A stretch of 18,774 nucleotides of DNA from Nanobdellota archaeon (GCA_018821425.1 JAHJMH010000040.1:1-18774); one strand, 5' to 3'; positions 6,258 to 12,905 are shown, counted from the first letter of the stretch. Notes: a model not told the origin generated them from the sequence alone. Numbers and translations are program-made.

Positions 6258-6293
6258 GATTAAATATAAAAATCCAGTTTCTTAAATATTACC
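6258..6293. promoter_or_regulatory. Compact divergent promoter with two TATA boxes
   Basis: This 36-bp spacer holds AAATATAAA (6262-6270), about 28 nt before the plus-strand ATG 6294, and AATATTTAAG read on the minus strand (6281-6290), about 28 nt before the minus-strand ATG 6257. Both mRNAs would be leaderless. Each TATA box lies close to the other gene's start. Confidence 0.6.
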
Positions 6294-6533
6294 ATGCAAT
6301 CACTTAATTTTCTAATCGGCATAATCGTTCTAATCCTAGGTTTTCCAATAGGCAATTATCTCGCTAAGAAAACAGAAGACGAACGTTCACAAGGACAACT
6401 ATGGTTCAAACTGATAATTCTCGCAAGTTTTGTCGGCGCGGTCCTGAGTATAATCTTCGGAAATGATTCATTGCTCTTCGCGTTTCTTTTCATAATAATA
6501 ATTACGAGCAGAAGTTTAAGGAAGAAAAAATAG
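6294..6533 (+). CDS. Small three-TM membrane protein
   Basis: A 79-aa protein with hydrophobic spans at about residues 4-22, 38-56 and 58-72. A charged loop (AKKTEDERSQGQLWF) follows the first span and the tail is basic (RSLRKKK). The N-terminal GFPIGNYLAKKTEDE resembles segments seen in conserved archaeal small membrane proteins, but I cannot assign a function. The start is placed by TATA spacing in the divergent promoter shared with dtdA. Confidence 0.75.
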   Translation: MQSLNFLIGIIVLILGFPIGNYLAKKTEDERSQGQLWFKLIILASFVGAVLSIIFGNDSLLFAFLFIIIITSRSLRKKK

Positions 6534-6603
6534 TGCTGACGCACAATAACATGAATGACCACGAGAATTTCAGTCAAAGTTTTCTTTGCTTAATCTTGTT
6601 CTT

Positions 6604-6666
6604 GCGGAGAAACGTGAAGAAGTCCGTTTTGAAGCGGTCAATTCGTGAACGAAGTGAGCGCATCAG
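6604..6666. repeat. Intergenic element related to 12091-12152
   Basis: This region shares ordered blocks with 12091-12152: GGAGAAAC, GTCCG, GCGGT and CAATT, then a GAACGAAGTGAGCG-type tail. Spacing differs, so the match is approximate. The rest of 6534-6700 shows no convincing gene. Confidence 0.35.
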
Positions 6667-6667
6667 T

Positions 6668-6680
6668 TAATAATAAAAAT
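6668..6680 (+). promoter_or_regulatory. TATA box of dphB
   Basis: TTAATAATAAAAA is centred about 27 nt before ATG 6701. This predicts a leaderless mRNA. Confidence 0.4.
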
Positions 6681-6700
6681 GGTCTGTTTCTTATAAATTT

Positions 6701-7405
6701 ATGTTACACCTAATAGGACTCGGATTAAACGAAAATGGGATCAGTAGCGAGGCTCTTGATGCAATAAAAAAATCTGAAAAAGTGTATTTGGAAAACTACA
6801 CTGTTGAGTTCCCTTACAGCCAAGAAACACTCGAAAAACAAATCGGAAAAAAGATTATTCCTGCAAATCGAGAATTTGTTGAACAAAAAATTGATGAGCT
6901 TCTAACAGAATCAAAAACCAAAGACGTCGCGCTTCTTATTTACGGAAGCCCTTTTACAGCAACGACACATATAACAATCATTCAAGAAGCCAAAAAGAAA
7001 AAAGTTCCAGTAAAAGTAATTCATTCGGGCTCAATTTTTGACGCCGTCGCTGAAACCGGTCTCCAGGTTTACAAATTCGGAAAAACGGCAAGCATGCCCG
7101 GCTTTGATGCAGACAGCTACACTGCCGTTGTTTCCCAAAACCAAAGCATAAAAGCACACACTATAATCCTTATTGACATAGGCTTAGATTTCAGCGAGGC
7201 TCTTGACAAGATAGTTCGCGATACTAAGAAAAATAATATTTCTCTCAATAAAATAATTGTCTGTTCGCGTCTCGGAACTTCAGACTCAAAAATTTTCTAC
7301 GACGCTCCGAAGAATCTCAATGACGAAAAAGTAAAAGCCCCATTTTGCATAATAATTCCTTCTGAACTCCATTTTGTTGAGAAAGAATTTTTGGAAAGTA
7401 TTTAA
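6701..7405 (+). CDS. dphB: Diphthine synthase
   Basis: A 234-aa SAM-dependent methyltransferase of the Dph5/DphB group (tetrapyrrole-methylase fold). It trimethylates the modified histidine of elongation factor 2 during diphthamide synthesis. The N-terminal MLHLIGLGLNENGISSEAL, GSPFTATTH (82-90), the SGSIFDAVAETGLQVYKFGK region (109-128) and DIGLDFSEAL are all family landmarks. It is somewhat shorter than the usual 250-265 residues, mostly through a trimmed C-terminus. It lies 24 nt upstream of ileS, which has its own TATA-like element. Confidence 0.94.
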   Translation: MLHLIGLGLNENGISSEALDAIKKSEKVYLENYTVEFPYSQETLEKQIGKKIIPANREFVEQKIDELLTESKTKDVALLIYGSPFTATTHITIIQEAKKKKVPVKVIHSGSIFDAVAETGLQVYKFGKTASMPGFDADSYTAVVSQNQSIKAHTIILIDIGLDFSEALDKIVRDTKKNNISLNKIIVCSRLGTSDSKIFYDAPKNLNDEKVKAPFCIIIPSELHFVEKEFLESI

Positions 7406-7410
7406 AAATA
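7401..7410 (+). promoter_or_regulatory. TATA box of ileS
   Basis: TTTAAAAATA overlaps the end of dphB (stop at 7403-7405). It is centred about 25 nt before ATG 7430. Confidence 0.5.
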
Positions 7411-7429
7411 TTGAACTCTATTTGGGGTG

Positions 7430-10282
7430 ATGGAAATCAATGAGATTGAAAAAGAAATCCTCAAATTTTGGGAAAAAGATAAAACATTTGAGAAGTCATT
7501 AAAAAAAACAAAAAACAAAAAACCTTATGTGTTTTATGATGGACCTCCTTTCGCCACGGGCACCCCGCATTATGGACACATTCTTGGTTCGGTTGTAAAA
7601 GATATTTTCGGTCGCTTTTGGACTATGAAAGGTCGTTATGTCCGAAGAGTCTGGGGTTGGGATTGCCATGGCTTGCCTGTGGAAAACATTGCCGAAAAAG
7701 AAATGGGAATAAATTCCAAAGATGAGATTGAAAAAATCGGAGTGAAAAAGTTCAACGATTTCTGTAGAAAAAAAGTTCTTGAATACGACAACGCATGGAA
7801 AAAATTCATCCCCCGAATCGGAAGATGGGTCGATATGGAAAACTCTTACAAGACGATGGATAATGAATACATCGAAAGCATCTGGTGGGCATTTAAACAG
7901 ATATGGGAAAAAGGGTTCATCTATCAAGGAGAAAAAGTTTTGATGTATTGCCCTCGCTGTTCAACACCACTCGCAAAAGCAGAAATTGCCATGGACAATT
8001 CTTACCGAAATGTGAAGGAAGATTCTGTTATCGTAAAATTCAAACTGAAGAACGAAGACGCTTACGCGCTCGCGTGGACAACTACCCCTTGGACTCTGCC
8101 ATCAAATCTCGCGCTGACGGTCAATCCTAACTTTGATTACATATATGTAAAAGACAAATCAAACGGCGAAGTTTACCTCATGGCGAGAAGCGTTCTTGAT
8201 AATTTCTTCAAAGACATCAAAGATTATGAAGTGGTAAAGGAAATAAAAGGAAAAAAACTTGAAGGAAAAGAATACGAACCTCTATTTTCTTACTTCAACG
8301 AAAGGAAAGATTCATTTAAGTTTCTCCTCGGGAATTTTGTAACTTCCGAAGAAGGAACGGGCATAGTCCATACTGCCCCTGCTTTTGGTGAAGATGATTA
8401 CGCGGTTTGCAAAAAATACAGAATCGGAATAGTTCAGCCCGTCGATGATAAAGGGAGATTTACTTCAGAAGTTGGCGATTTCAAAGGCATGTTCGTCCAC
8501 GATTCAAATAAAGCTGTAATTGACTTTTTGAAAAAAGAGAATAAAGTTGTCCTTATAAAAAAAATAGAACATGAATATCCATTCTGTTACAGGTGCGATA
8601 CAAAATTAATTTACAGGGCGATACCTGCATGGTTTGTTAATATTCAAAAAATTAAGCCAAGAGTTCTCCAATTATCAAAAAAAATCAATTGGTATCCGGG
8701 ATTCCTAAAAGAAGGTAGGGTAAAATATACTATCGAGACTGCTCCCGACTGGAATATTTCAAGAAACAGATACTGGGCGGCAGCGATACCAGTCTGGGTT
8801 GCTGAAGACGGAGAGTTGCTCGTAATTGGAAGCGTGGAGGAGCTTAAAAAATATTCAAAGAACCTCAAGGGAAAAATTGATTTGCATAAGGACTGCTTAG
8901 ACAAAATAATTCTTAATAAAGATGGAAAAGAATTCAAAAGAGTTCCTGAAGTTCTTGACTGCTGGTTTGAGTCTGGGGCGATGACCTTCGCACAGTTTCA
9001 TTATCCTTTTGAAAATAAAAAAGAATTTGAGTCAAGTCTTCCAGCACAATTCGTCGCAGAATATATCGCCCAGGTAAGGACGTGGTTTTATTACATGATG
9101 ATCTTGTCTACAATACTATTTGACAAAGTTCCTTTTGAAAATGTCGTAACAACTGGAACGCTCTTAGCAGAAGACGGTCAAAAGATGAGCAAAAGCAAAA
9201 AAAACTTTGTAGATCCATTAACTTTGATAGATAAATACGGAACTGATGCCCTAAGATTTTACCTTATGTCTTCCCCTGTGATGAATGCTGAGGACATAAA
9301 CTTTTTAGATAAAGGTGTTGAAGAAATATACAAAAAAGTTATCCTCATGTTATACAACACTTCAAGATTTTACGAACTTGTTCAGAAGAAGGGAGATACG
9401 AAAAAATCCAAAAGCAATGATTTAACAGATAAGTGGATTCTTTCAAGATTGAACGAGTTAGGAACAAACTTAGAAAAAGATCTTGAAGATTATAACACAA
9501 TAAAATCCTGTAATGAGATAAGAAGTTTTGCAGAAGACCTTTCCACATGGTATGTCAGACTTAATCGAGATAGATTTGAAGAAGACTCTGATGCGAGGGG
9601 AACATTAATGTATGTTCTAGAAACTTTCTCCAAAGCGATTGCCCCGATTGTTCCATTCGTTTCAGAAAAAATTTACCAATCTCTTTATGGAAATAAAAAA
9701 TCAGTGCATTTAGAGAGTTATCCCAAATTTAATGAAAAAGATATTAATAAAAAAATATTGATGAATATGGAAATTGTCAAAAAAATTGTCTCCTCTGGAT
9801 TGAGAGAAAGAGACAAAGTTGGCATAGGATTAAAATGGCCTTTGAAATCTGTAGACATAACTTCTAATTTTGAAATTGATTCTGCAATGAAAGAGATAAT
9901 AAAAAATCAACTAAATGTAAAAACATTATCTTACAAAAAAAATTCGAAAGATAATCAAGAAATCACAATTGAGCTGAACACAACGCAAACTCCCGAACTT
10001 GAAGCCGAAGGTTTTGCCAGAGAAATTTCAAGAAAGATTCAATCAGAGAGAAAGAAACTTGGTTTGGTGAAGAAAGATACGATTGTTCTTAATATTGAAA
10101 CTGAAAATGATTTGTTATCCGAATTGCTAAAGTACAAACAGATAGATTTTCTCAAAGAGAAGGTCAATGCAAAAAACATAACTACTTTAATCACTGGTGA
10201 AAAAAGTTCAGATCTGAAAAACAAATCCGAATTTAAAATTCGCGATAAAAATATTAAAATTTCTTTCAGTAAATCAAAATAA
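7430..10282 (+). CDS. ileS: Isoleucyl-tRNA synthetase
   Basis: A 950-aa class I synthetase that charges tRNA-Ile with isoleucine. The HIGH-type motif is HYGH (47-50) in PPFATGTPHYGHILG. The CP1 editing domain includes TTTPWTLPSNLALTVNP and GTGIVHTAPAFGEDDY with its conserved aspartate. FCYRCDTKLIYRAIPAWFV, then WNISRNRYWAAAIPVW, lead to KMSKS at 585-589. A helical anticodon-binding domain and a C-terminal segment of the eukaryote/archaea-like class (FAREISRKIQ) follow. ATG 7430 is preferred to GTG 7427 because the TATA box is 25 nt upstream and the mRNA is probably leaderless. An unusual point is AQVRTWFYYM where most IleRS have QTRGWFY. Confidence 0.96.
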   Translation: MEINEIEKEILKFWEKDKTFEKSLKKTKNKKPYVFYDGPPFATGTPHYGHILGSVVKDIFGRFWTMKGRYVRRVWGWDCHGLPVENIAEKEMGINSKDEIEKIGVKKFNDFCRKKVLEYDNAWKKFIPRIGRWVDMENSYKTMDNEYIESIWWAFKQIWEKGFIYQGEKVLMYCPRCSTPLAKAEIAMDNSYRNVKEDSVIVKFKLKNEDAYALAWTTTPWTLPSNLALTVNPNFDYIYVKDKSNGEVYLMARSVLDNFFKDIKDYEVVKEIKGKKLEGKEYEPLFSYFNERKDSFKFLLGNFVTSEEGTGIVHTAPAFGEDDYAVCKKYRIGIVQPVDDKGRFTSEVGDFKGMFVHDSNKAVIDFLKKENKVVLIKKIEHEYPFCYRCDTKLIYRAIPAWFVNIQKIKPRVLQLSKKINWYPGFLKEGRVKYTIETAPDWNISRNRYWAAAIPVWVAEDGELLVIGSVEELKKYSKNLKGKIDLHKDCLDKIILNKDGKEFKRVPEVLDCWFESGAMTFAQFHYPFENKKEFESSLPAQFVAEYIAQVRTWFYYMMILSTILFDKVPFENVVTTGTLLAEDGQKMSKSKKNFVDPLTLIDKYGTDALRFYLMSSPVMNAEDINFLDKGVEEIYKKVILMLYNTSRFYELVQKKGDTKKSKSNDLTDKWILSRLNELGTNLEKDLEDYNTIKSCNEIRSFAEDLSTWYVRLNRDRFEEDSDARGTLMYVLETFSKAIAPIVPFVSEKIYQSLYGNKKSVHLESYPKFNEKDINKKILMNMEIVKKIVSSGLRERDKVGIGLKWPLKSVDITSNFEIDSAMKEIIKNQLNVKTLSYKKNSKDNQEITIELNTTQTPELEAEGFAREISRKIQSERKKLGLVKKDTIVLNIETENDLLSELLKYKQIDFLKEKVNAKNITTLITGEKSSDLKNKSEFKIRDKNIKISFSKSK

Positions 10283-10310
10283 TTTCCAAATGGTTGTTAC
10301 TAAGGAAAGG

Positions 10311-10319
10311 TTTAAAAAC
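10311..10319 (+). promoter_or_regulatory. TATA box of a candidate small RNA
   Basis: TTTAAAAAC, preceded by AAGG, is centred about 26 nt before 10341. No start codon lies at that distance; instead a long hairpin begins exactly there. Confidence 0.5.
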
Positions 10320-10340
10320 AAAACTGATTTCAGAGTAAAA

Positions 10341-10411
10341 GATAAAAGAGGGTGTGAGGATTGTCAAGAATTTGTTACAAACCGGTAATCCTCGAGCGAC
10401 ACTCTTTTATC
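10341..10411 (+). ncRNA. Candidate structured small RNA of unknown class
   Basis: GATAAAAGAG (10341-10350) pairs perfectly with CTCTTTTATC (10402-10411). Inside, GAGGATTGTC (10356-10365) pairs with GGTAATCCTC (10384-10393), including two G-U pairs. An internal loop of GGTGT opposite GAGCGACA separates the helices, and GTGT/ACAC pairing is an alternative there. The apical loop can form TTTG/CAAA. The predicted start from the TATA box at 10311 falls on the first base of the stem. I see no tRNA T-loop, box C/D pair or canonical H/ACA geometry. It could instead be a regulatory hairpin in front of the 10456 gene. Confidence 0.5.
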
Positions 10412-10419
10412 ATAACAAT

Positions 10420-10429
10420 CTTTAAAAAG
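10420..10429 (+). promoter_or_regulatory. TATA box of the TrmB-family gene
   Basis: CTTTAAAAAG is centred about 31 nt before ATG 10456. This predicts a leader of only a few nucleotides. Confidence 0.5.
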
Positions 10430-10455
10430 AGGAAGGCTTAATACAAGTATACAAA

Positions 10456-11262
10456 ATGATAGTAAAAGAAGAATTTTTAAGTAGATTAAGAAAAATATTT
10501 GATTTGAATTTATACGAAGTTAAGGTATGGACGGCGTTGCTTTCTCGAGGAACTTCCACTGCCGGAGAATTGAGTACTATCTCTGATGTTCCAAGATCAA
10601 GAACTTATGACATTCTTGAAAGTCTTGAGAAAAAAGGTTTCATCGTGATGAAGTTAGGGAAGCCAATAAAATTCATAGCTCTCAAACCTGAAGAAGTCGT
10701 TGAAAGAGTAAAGAAAAATCTTCTTAGAGAAGCAAACGACAAATCCAAAAGACTTGAAACTCTCAAGGGCGATGAAGTTCTCCAAGAACTTAATTCTCTT
10801 TTTACAAAAGGAGTTAAATTTGTCGAGCCAACAGATCTTTCGGGCTCATTGAAAGGAAGACAAAATGTTTACAATCATCTTGACATGATGGTTCGTGACG
10901 CAGAAAGTTCAATAACAATTGTTACAACTGCAGAAGGCCTTAATAGAAAAATGGAAGTTCTTATGCCAAGTCTTGAGAAATGTAAAAGGCGCGGAGTGAA
11001 AGTAAGAATCGCTGCACCAATCAATAGCAATAATCTAAAGGTTGCTAAAGAGCTAAAGAAAGTTGCAGAAGTGAGAAACCTTGATAAGTTCAAAGCACGA
11101 TTTGTTATAATCGATTCCAATCAAATAATGTTCATGCTTCTTGATGACGAAAAGTTCCACCCTAACTACGATACGAGCGTATGGATAAACACAGAATTCT
11201 TCGCACAAGCGCTTGAAGGTCTATTCGATTTGGCGTGGAAAGATTTGAAATCTGTTAAGTAA
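10456..11262 (+). CDS. TrmB-family transcriptional regulator
   Basis: A 268-aa protein. The N-terminal winged helix-turn-helix, about residues 14-80, has LNLYEVKVWTALLSRGTSTA, then ELSTISDVPRSRTYDILESL (recognition helix) and EKKGFIVMKLGKPIKFIALK (wing). This is the TrmB pattern. A helical linker (80-115) follows. The C-terminal domain has the alternating strands and helices of the phospholipase-D-like fold found in TrmB-type proteins (SSITIVTTAEG, KARFVIIDSNQIMFMLLD), but no complete HxK catalytic motif, so it is probably a sensor or dimerisation domain. Relatives control sugar or metabolic genes; the effector here is unknown. It follows a candidate RNA hairpin and stands alone. Confidence 0.9.
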   Translation: MIVKEEFLSRLRKIFDLNLYEVKVWTALLSRGTSTAGELSTISDVPRSRTYDILESLEKKGFIVMKLGKPIKFIALKPEEVVERVKKNLLREANDKSKRLETLKGDEVLQELNSLFTKGVKFVEPTDLSGSLKGRQNVYNHLDMMVRDAESSITIVTTAEGLNRKMEVLMPSLEKCKRRGVKVRIAAPINSNNLKVAKELKKVAEVRNLDKFKARFVIIDSNQIMFMLLDDEKFHPNYDTSVWINTEFFAQALEGLFDLAWKDLKSVK

Positions 11263-11285
11263 TTCTTAACTAAGATTTGTGCTTC

Positions 11286-11342
11286 GGCTCCGCGATTGAT
11301 GTTAACTGCAAAATAGACTTCGTCATGTTTTTCCGTTATGAA
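11286..11342. repeat. Direct repeat A flanking the HemK2-type gene
   Basis: The 50-bp core 11293-11342 (CGATTGATGTTAACT...) matches 12030-12079 with 5 mismatches. The match extends leftward through GGCTC with a 1-nt indel. Both copies have the same orientation, about 737 bp apart. Read on the minus strand, both copies are open in one frame encoding a VNINR-type peptide. Confidence 0.85.
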
Positions 11343-11410
11343 AATATTAAGCACAAAATCCTGCGTACCAAATTTATTATGGCTGTCTGAATTATTATTC
11401 CTTTAATCTG

Positions 11411-11446
11411 AGCGCGTAGCGCGAAGAAAACTGGCGCGTTAGCGCC
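11411..11446. repeat. GC-rich hairpins at the 3' end of the HemK2-type gene
   Basis: GCGC-GTA-GCGC (11412-11422) and GGCGC-GTTA-GCGCC (11433-11446) form two adjacent short stems. The second holds the methyltransferase stop codon in its loop. They may end transcription or stabilise the mRNA; nearby T-runs on the minus strand are weak. Confidence 0.45.
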
Positions 11447-11990
11447 GAACTTCCCAAGCTGTAATTTTCTCAAAAAACATTTTCTTCGACGAAACTTCTC
11501 TCGCAAAATATCCCAGACTTTCAAAATCAACATCTTCTGCCAAAGAACTTGTTATCAAAAAAATTCTTCCCTCTTTTTTTAAATATTTCTTCGCCTCTTC
11601 TAAAAATCTCAAAATTATTTCGTTCCCTTTCTTCCCGCCAGTCGTCGCCCTTTTCGAATCTTCCGGTTCTCTTTCGTCTTCGGGCAAATACGGCGGATTG
11701 AAAACAATAACATCATATTTTTGTGCAGGAATTTTGTCAAACAAATCCGATTGGATACAACTAAATCCTAAATCAATGCAATGTGCAACCGCGTCGGGAT
11801 TTATATCGCATGAAAAAATATTCTCTTTCTTTATTCCTGAATCAAACGCTGCCCTTAAAATCACGCCAGAGCCGCAGCCAATTTCAAGAAACTTCAAATC
11901 AAGATTCTTCTTGACTAACAAAGGAAGTTTTTTCTTCAGCACTTCCGCCAAAAGAAAAGAATCCTCGGCAGGTTGGTATATGTTTGGCAT
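11439..11990 (-). CDS. HemK2/Mtq2-type protein-(glutamine-N5) methyltransferase
   Basis: A 183-aa SAM-dependent methyltransferase. YQPAEDSFLL (residues 5-14) is the characteristic start of the HemK2/Mtq2 group. Motif I is EIGCGSG (36-42), an acidic CDIN follows (61-64), and the catalytic NPPY is at 98-101. A later ATTGGKKGNEIILRFL block (115-130) is also typical. The short length without an N-terminal helical domain fits the archaeal/eukaryotic enzyme, which modifies the GGQ glutamine of release factor aRF1 with a Trm112 partner, rather than bacterial PrmC. No Trm112 gene is in view. The gene lies between two direct repeats; its stop codon is in a hairpin loop. Confidence 0.92.
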   Translation of the reverse strand: MPNIYQPAEDSFLLAEVLKKKLPLLVKKNLDLKFLEIGCGSGVILRAAFDSGIKKENIFSCDINPDAVAHCIDLGFSCIQSDLFDKIPAQKYDVIVFNPPYLPEDEREPEDSKRATTGGKKGNEIILRFLEEAKKYLKKEGRIFLITSSLAEDVDFESLGYFAREVSSKKMFFEKITAWEVRR

Positions 11991-12023
11991 TTTTTATATC
12001 AAGTTTAATTTACGCTCGCCTCC

Positions 12024-12079
12024 GGCTCACGATTGATGTTAACTCCAAAACAGACTTCGCCATGTTTTTTCGTTATTAA
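12024..12079. repeat. Direct repeat B flanking the HemK2-type gene
   Basis: The second copy of the 11286-11342 repeat, about 90% identical over its 50-bp core. It lies just upstream of the methyltransferase start, between its weak promoter region and the 12091 element. Confidence 0.85.
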
Positions 12080-12090
12080 TTCTTATTAGG

Positions 12091-12152
12091 TGGAGAAACC
12101 CGTCCGAAGGCGGTTTCGGAGCCAGCCAATTGCGAGAGCAGCGAGTGAATTT
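12091..12152. repeat. Intergenic element with GAAACC/GGTTTC hairpin
   Basis: GAAACC (12095-12100) pairs with GGTTTC (12112-12117) around a CC-GAA-GG tip. A GCGAGAGCAGCGAGTGAA tail follows. Block order resembles 6604-6666, and GCGAGAG also occurs at 3221. The function is unknown. Confidence 0.4.
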
Positions 12153-12172
12153 CACTTAATATCATAGTTAGA

Positions 12173-12180
12173 TTTATAAG
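12173..12180 (+). promoter_or_regulatory. TATA box of initiator tRNA
   Basis: TTTATAAG is centred about 28 nt before the tRNA 5' end at 12204. Confidence 0.65.
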
Positions 12181-12203
12181 TGCTTTGCCAGTTTAAATTG
12201 TAT

Positions 12204-12332
12204 AGCGCGGTGGAGGAGTCTGGAGTCCTCGTCGGGCCCATATTCATGGAGGGGTGACTTGTTAGGGGAACCTTGGTTCCCATACGAGATGGGATACCCG
12301 GAGATCGTGTGGTTCAAATCCCACCCGCGCTA
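12204..12332 (+). tRNA. Initiator tRNA-Met (CAU) with intron
   Basis: Acceptor AGCGCGG (12204-12210) pairs with CCGCGCT (12325-12331). The A1-U72 pair is typical of archaeal initiator tRNAs. D-stem is GAGG/CCTC. Anticodon stem TCGGG/CCCGG gives the three G-C pairs diagnostic of initiators. The loop reads C-C-C-A-T-A before the intron, so the anticodon is CAT but position 33 is C instead of the near-universal U. The T-arm GTG-T-GG, TTCAAAT, CCCAC needs one bulged T (12310). Discriminator is A, followed by seven T. A 53-nt intron interrupts positions 37/38. Confidence 0.92.
12243..12295 (+). other. tRNA-iMet intron with canonical BHB splice motif
   Basis: The exon CCCA (32-35) pairs with intron TGGG to form the 4-bp central helix. 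The 5' bulge is TAT, cut after A37. The 3' bulge is ATA, cut before A38. The outer helix is GGG/CCC. This is a canonical bulge-helix-bulge substrate for archaeal splicing endonuclease. The intron also holds an ATGG/CCAT stem. Confidence 0.9.
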
Positions 12333-12339
12333 TTTTTTT
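12333..12339 (+). terminator. T7 run after initiator tRNA
   Basis: Seven T follow the discriminator base directly, a usual archaeal terminator. It lies only 3 nt before the ATG of the next ORF. Confidence 0.45.
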
Positions 12340-12342
12340 AAG

Positions 12343-12744
12343 ATGATTGAAAAAGAGAATAAGTTTAAAGAAATAAAAGTCCTTACTGATGAAGAAATGG
12401 GGCTATTCTCAAAACATTTTTCAGAACCAAATTCATCTATTGTTCCTACGACTGAATTTCCAGAATTTTTAACTAACTCCGAGGTGCTAAAACAAACTAC
12501 CGTTGGAGCAATACACCTTAGCGGGGCTATAGTTGTATCTGGATGTGATAATAGCCATATGGGAACTGAACTTATTCGTTATGATGCTAAAGAAGAGGCA
12601 AATGGGGGTTATCCCTTCAACATGGACAGATATTTTATTACTGATGATAATCCTCGGAGATTATTAAAAGAAAAATCAGATTTTGAAGGTCACAAACTTG
12701 ATTCATTACCAAAGCCTTTCCAAAAAGCAAAGAAATCTTTATAA
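12343..12744 (+). CDS. Unrecognised soluble protein downstream of initiator tRNA
   Basis: A 133-aa protein read from ATG 12343. Starting further upstream would run through the tRNA and is not credible. It is acidic to neutral, without membrane spans or signal peptide. Visible segments include VGAIHLSGAIVVSGCDNS in the middle and a Lys-rich end. I recognise no family or catalytic motif. The ATG is 10 nt after the tRNA end, with no TATA box at the expected distance, so it may be read through from the tRNA promoter or be weakly expressed. The TATA box of tRNA-Ser overlaps its stop codon. Confidence 0.6.
   Translation: MIEKENKFKEIKVLTDEEMGLFSKHFSEPNSSIVPTTEFPEFLTNSEVLKQTTVGAIHLSGAIVVSGCDNSHMGTELIRYDAKEEANGGYPFNMDRYFITDDNPRRLLKEKSDFEGHKLDSLPKPFQKAKKSL
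12738..12744 (+). promoter_or_regulatory. TATA box of tRNA-Ser
   Basis: TTTATAA is about 29 nt before the tRNA 5' end and includes the TAA stop codon of the preceding ORF. Confidence 0.6.
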
Positions 12745-12769
12745 TGTCTCAAAATTCTATACCCCTATT

Positions 12770-12905
12770 GCCCAGATCGCATAATGGTATTGCATCGGAT
12801 TGCTAAGGTAAGGCACCTACGGTTCCTTGACCGTCAACCTCCCTTGGAAGACAAGTAAACATCCGAGCCCTTCGGGGCCCCAGGGTTCGATTCCCTGTCT
12901 GGGCG
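12770..12905 (+). tRNA. tRNA-Ser (GCU) with intron
   Basis: Acceptor GCCCAGA pairs perfectly with TCTGGGC. D-stem is GCA/TGC. Anticodon stem TCGGA/TCCGA carries loop TTGCTA-intron-A, giving anticodon GCT. The class II variable arm GCCC-TTCG-GGGC and discriminator G are serine features. T-arm is CAGGG, TTCGATT, CCCTG. CCA is not encoded. A 55-nt intron interrupts positions 37/38. Confidence 0.96.
12806..12860 (+). other. tRNA-Ser intron with relaxed BHB motif
   Basis: TTGC (32-35) pairs with intron GTAA (one G-U) as the central helix. The 3' bulge is ACA, cut before A38. The 5' bulge is TAA, cut after A37. The second flanking helix is not clear, so the motif is relaxed. Inside the intron are three small stems: AGGT/ACCT, CGGT/ACCG and CTTG/CAAG. 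Confidence 0.82.

Noticed and set aside
10341..10417. H/ACA guide RNA
   Set aside because: An ACA follows the stem, but the distance from the internal loop (about 21 nt) exceeds the usual 14-16 nt and no kink-turn is clear.
12259..12342. N-terminal extension of the 12343 ORF through the initiator tRNA
   Set aside because: It translates tRNA exon and intron sequence; ATG 12343 is the first plausible start.
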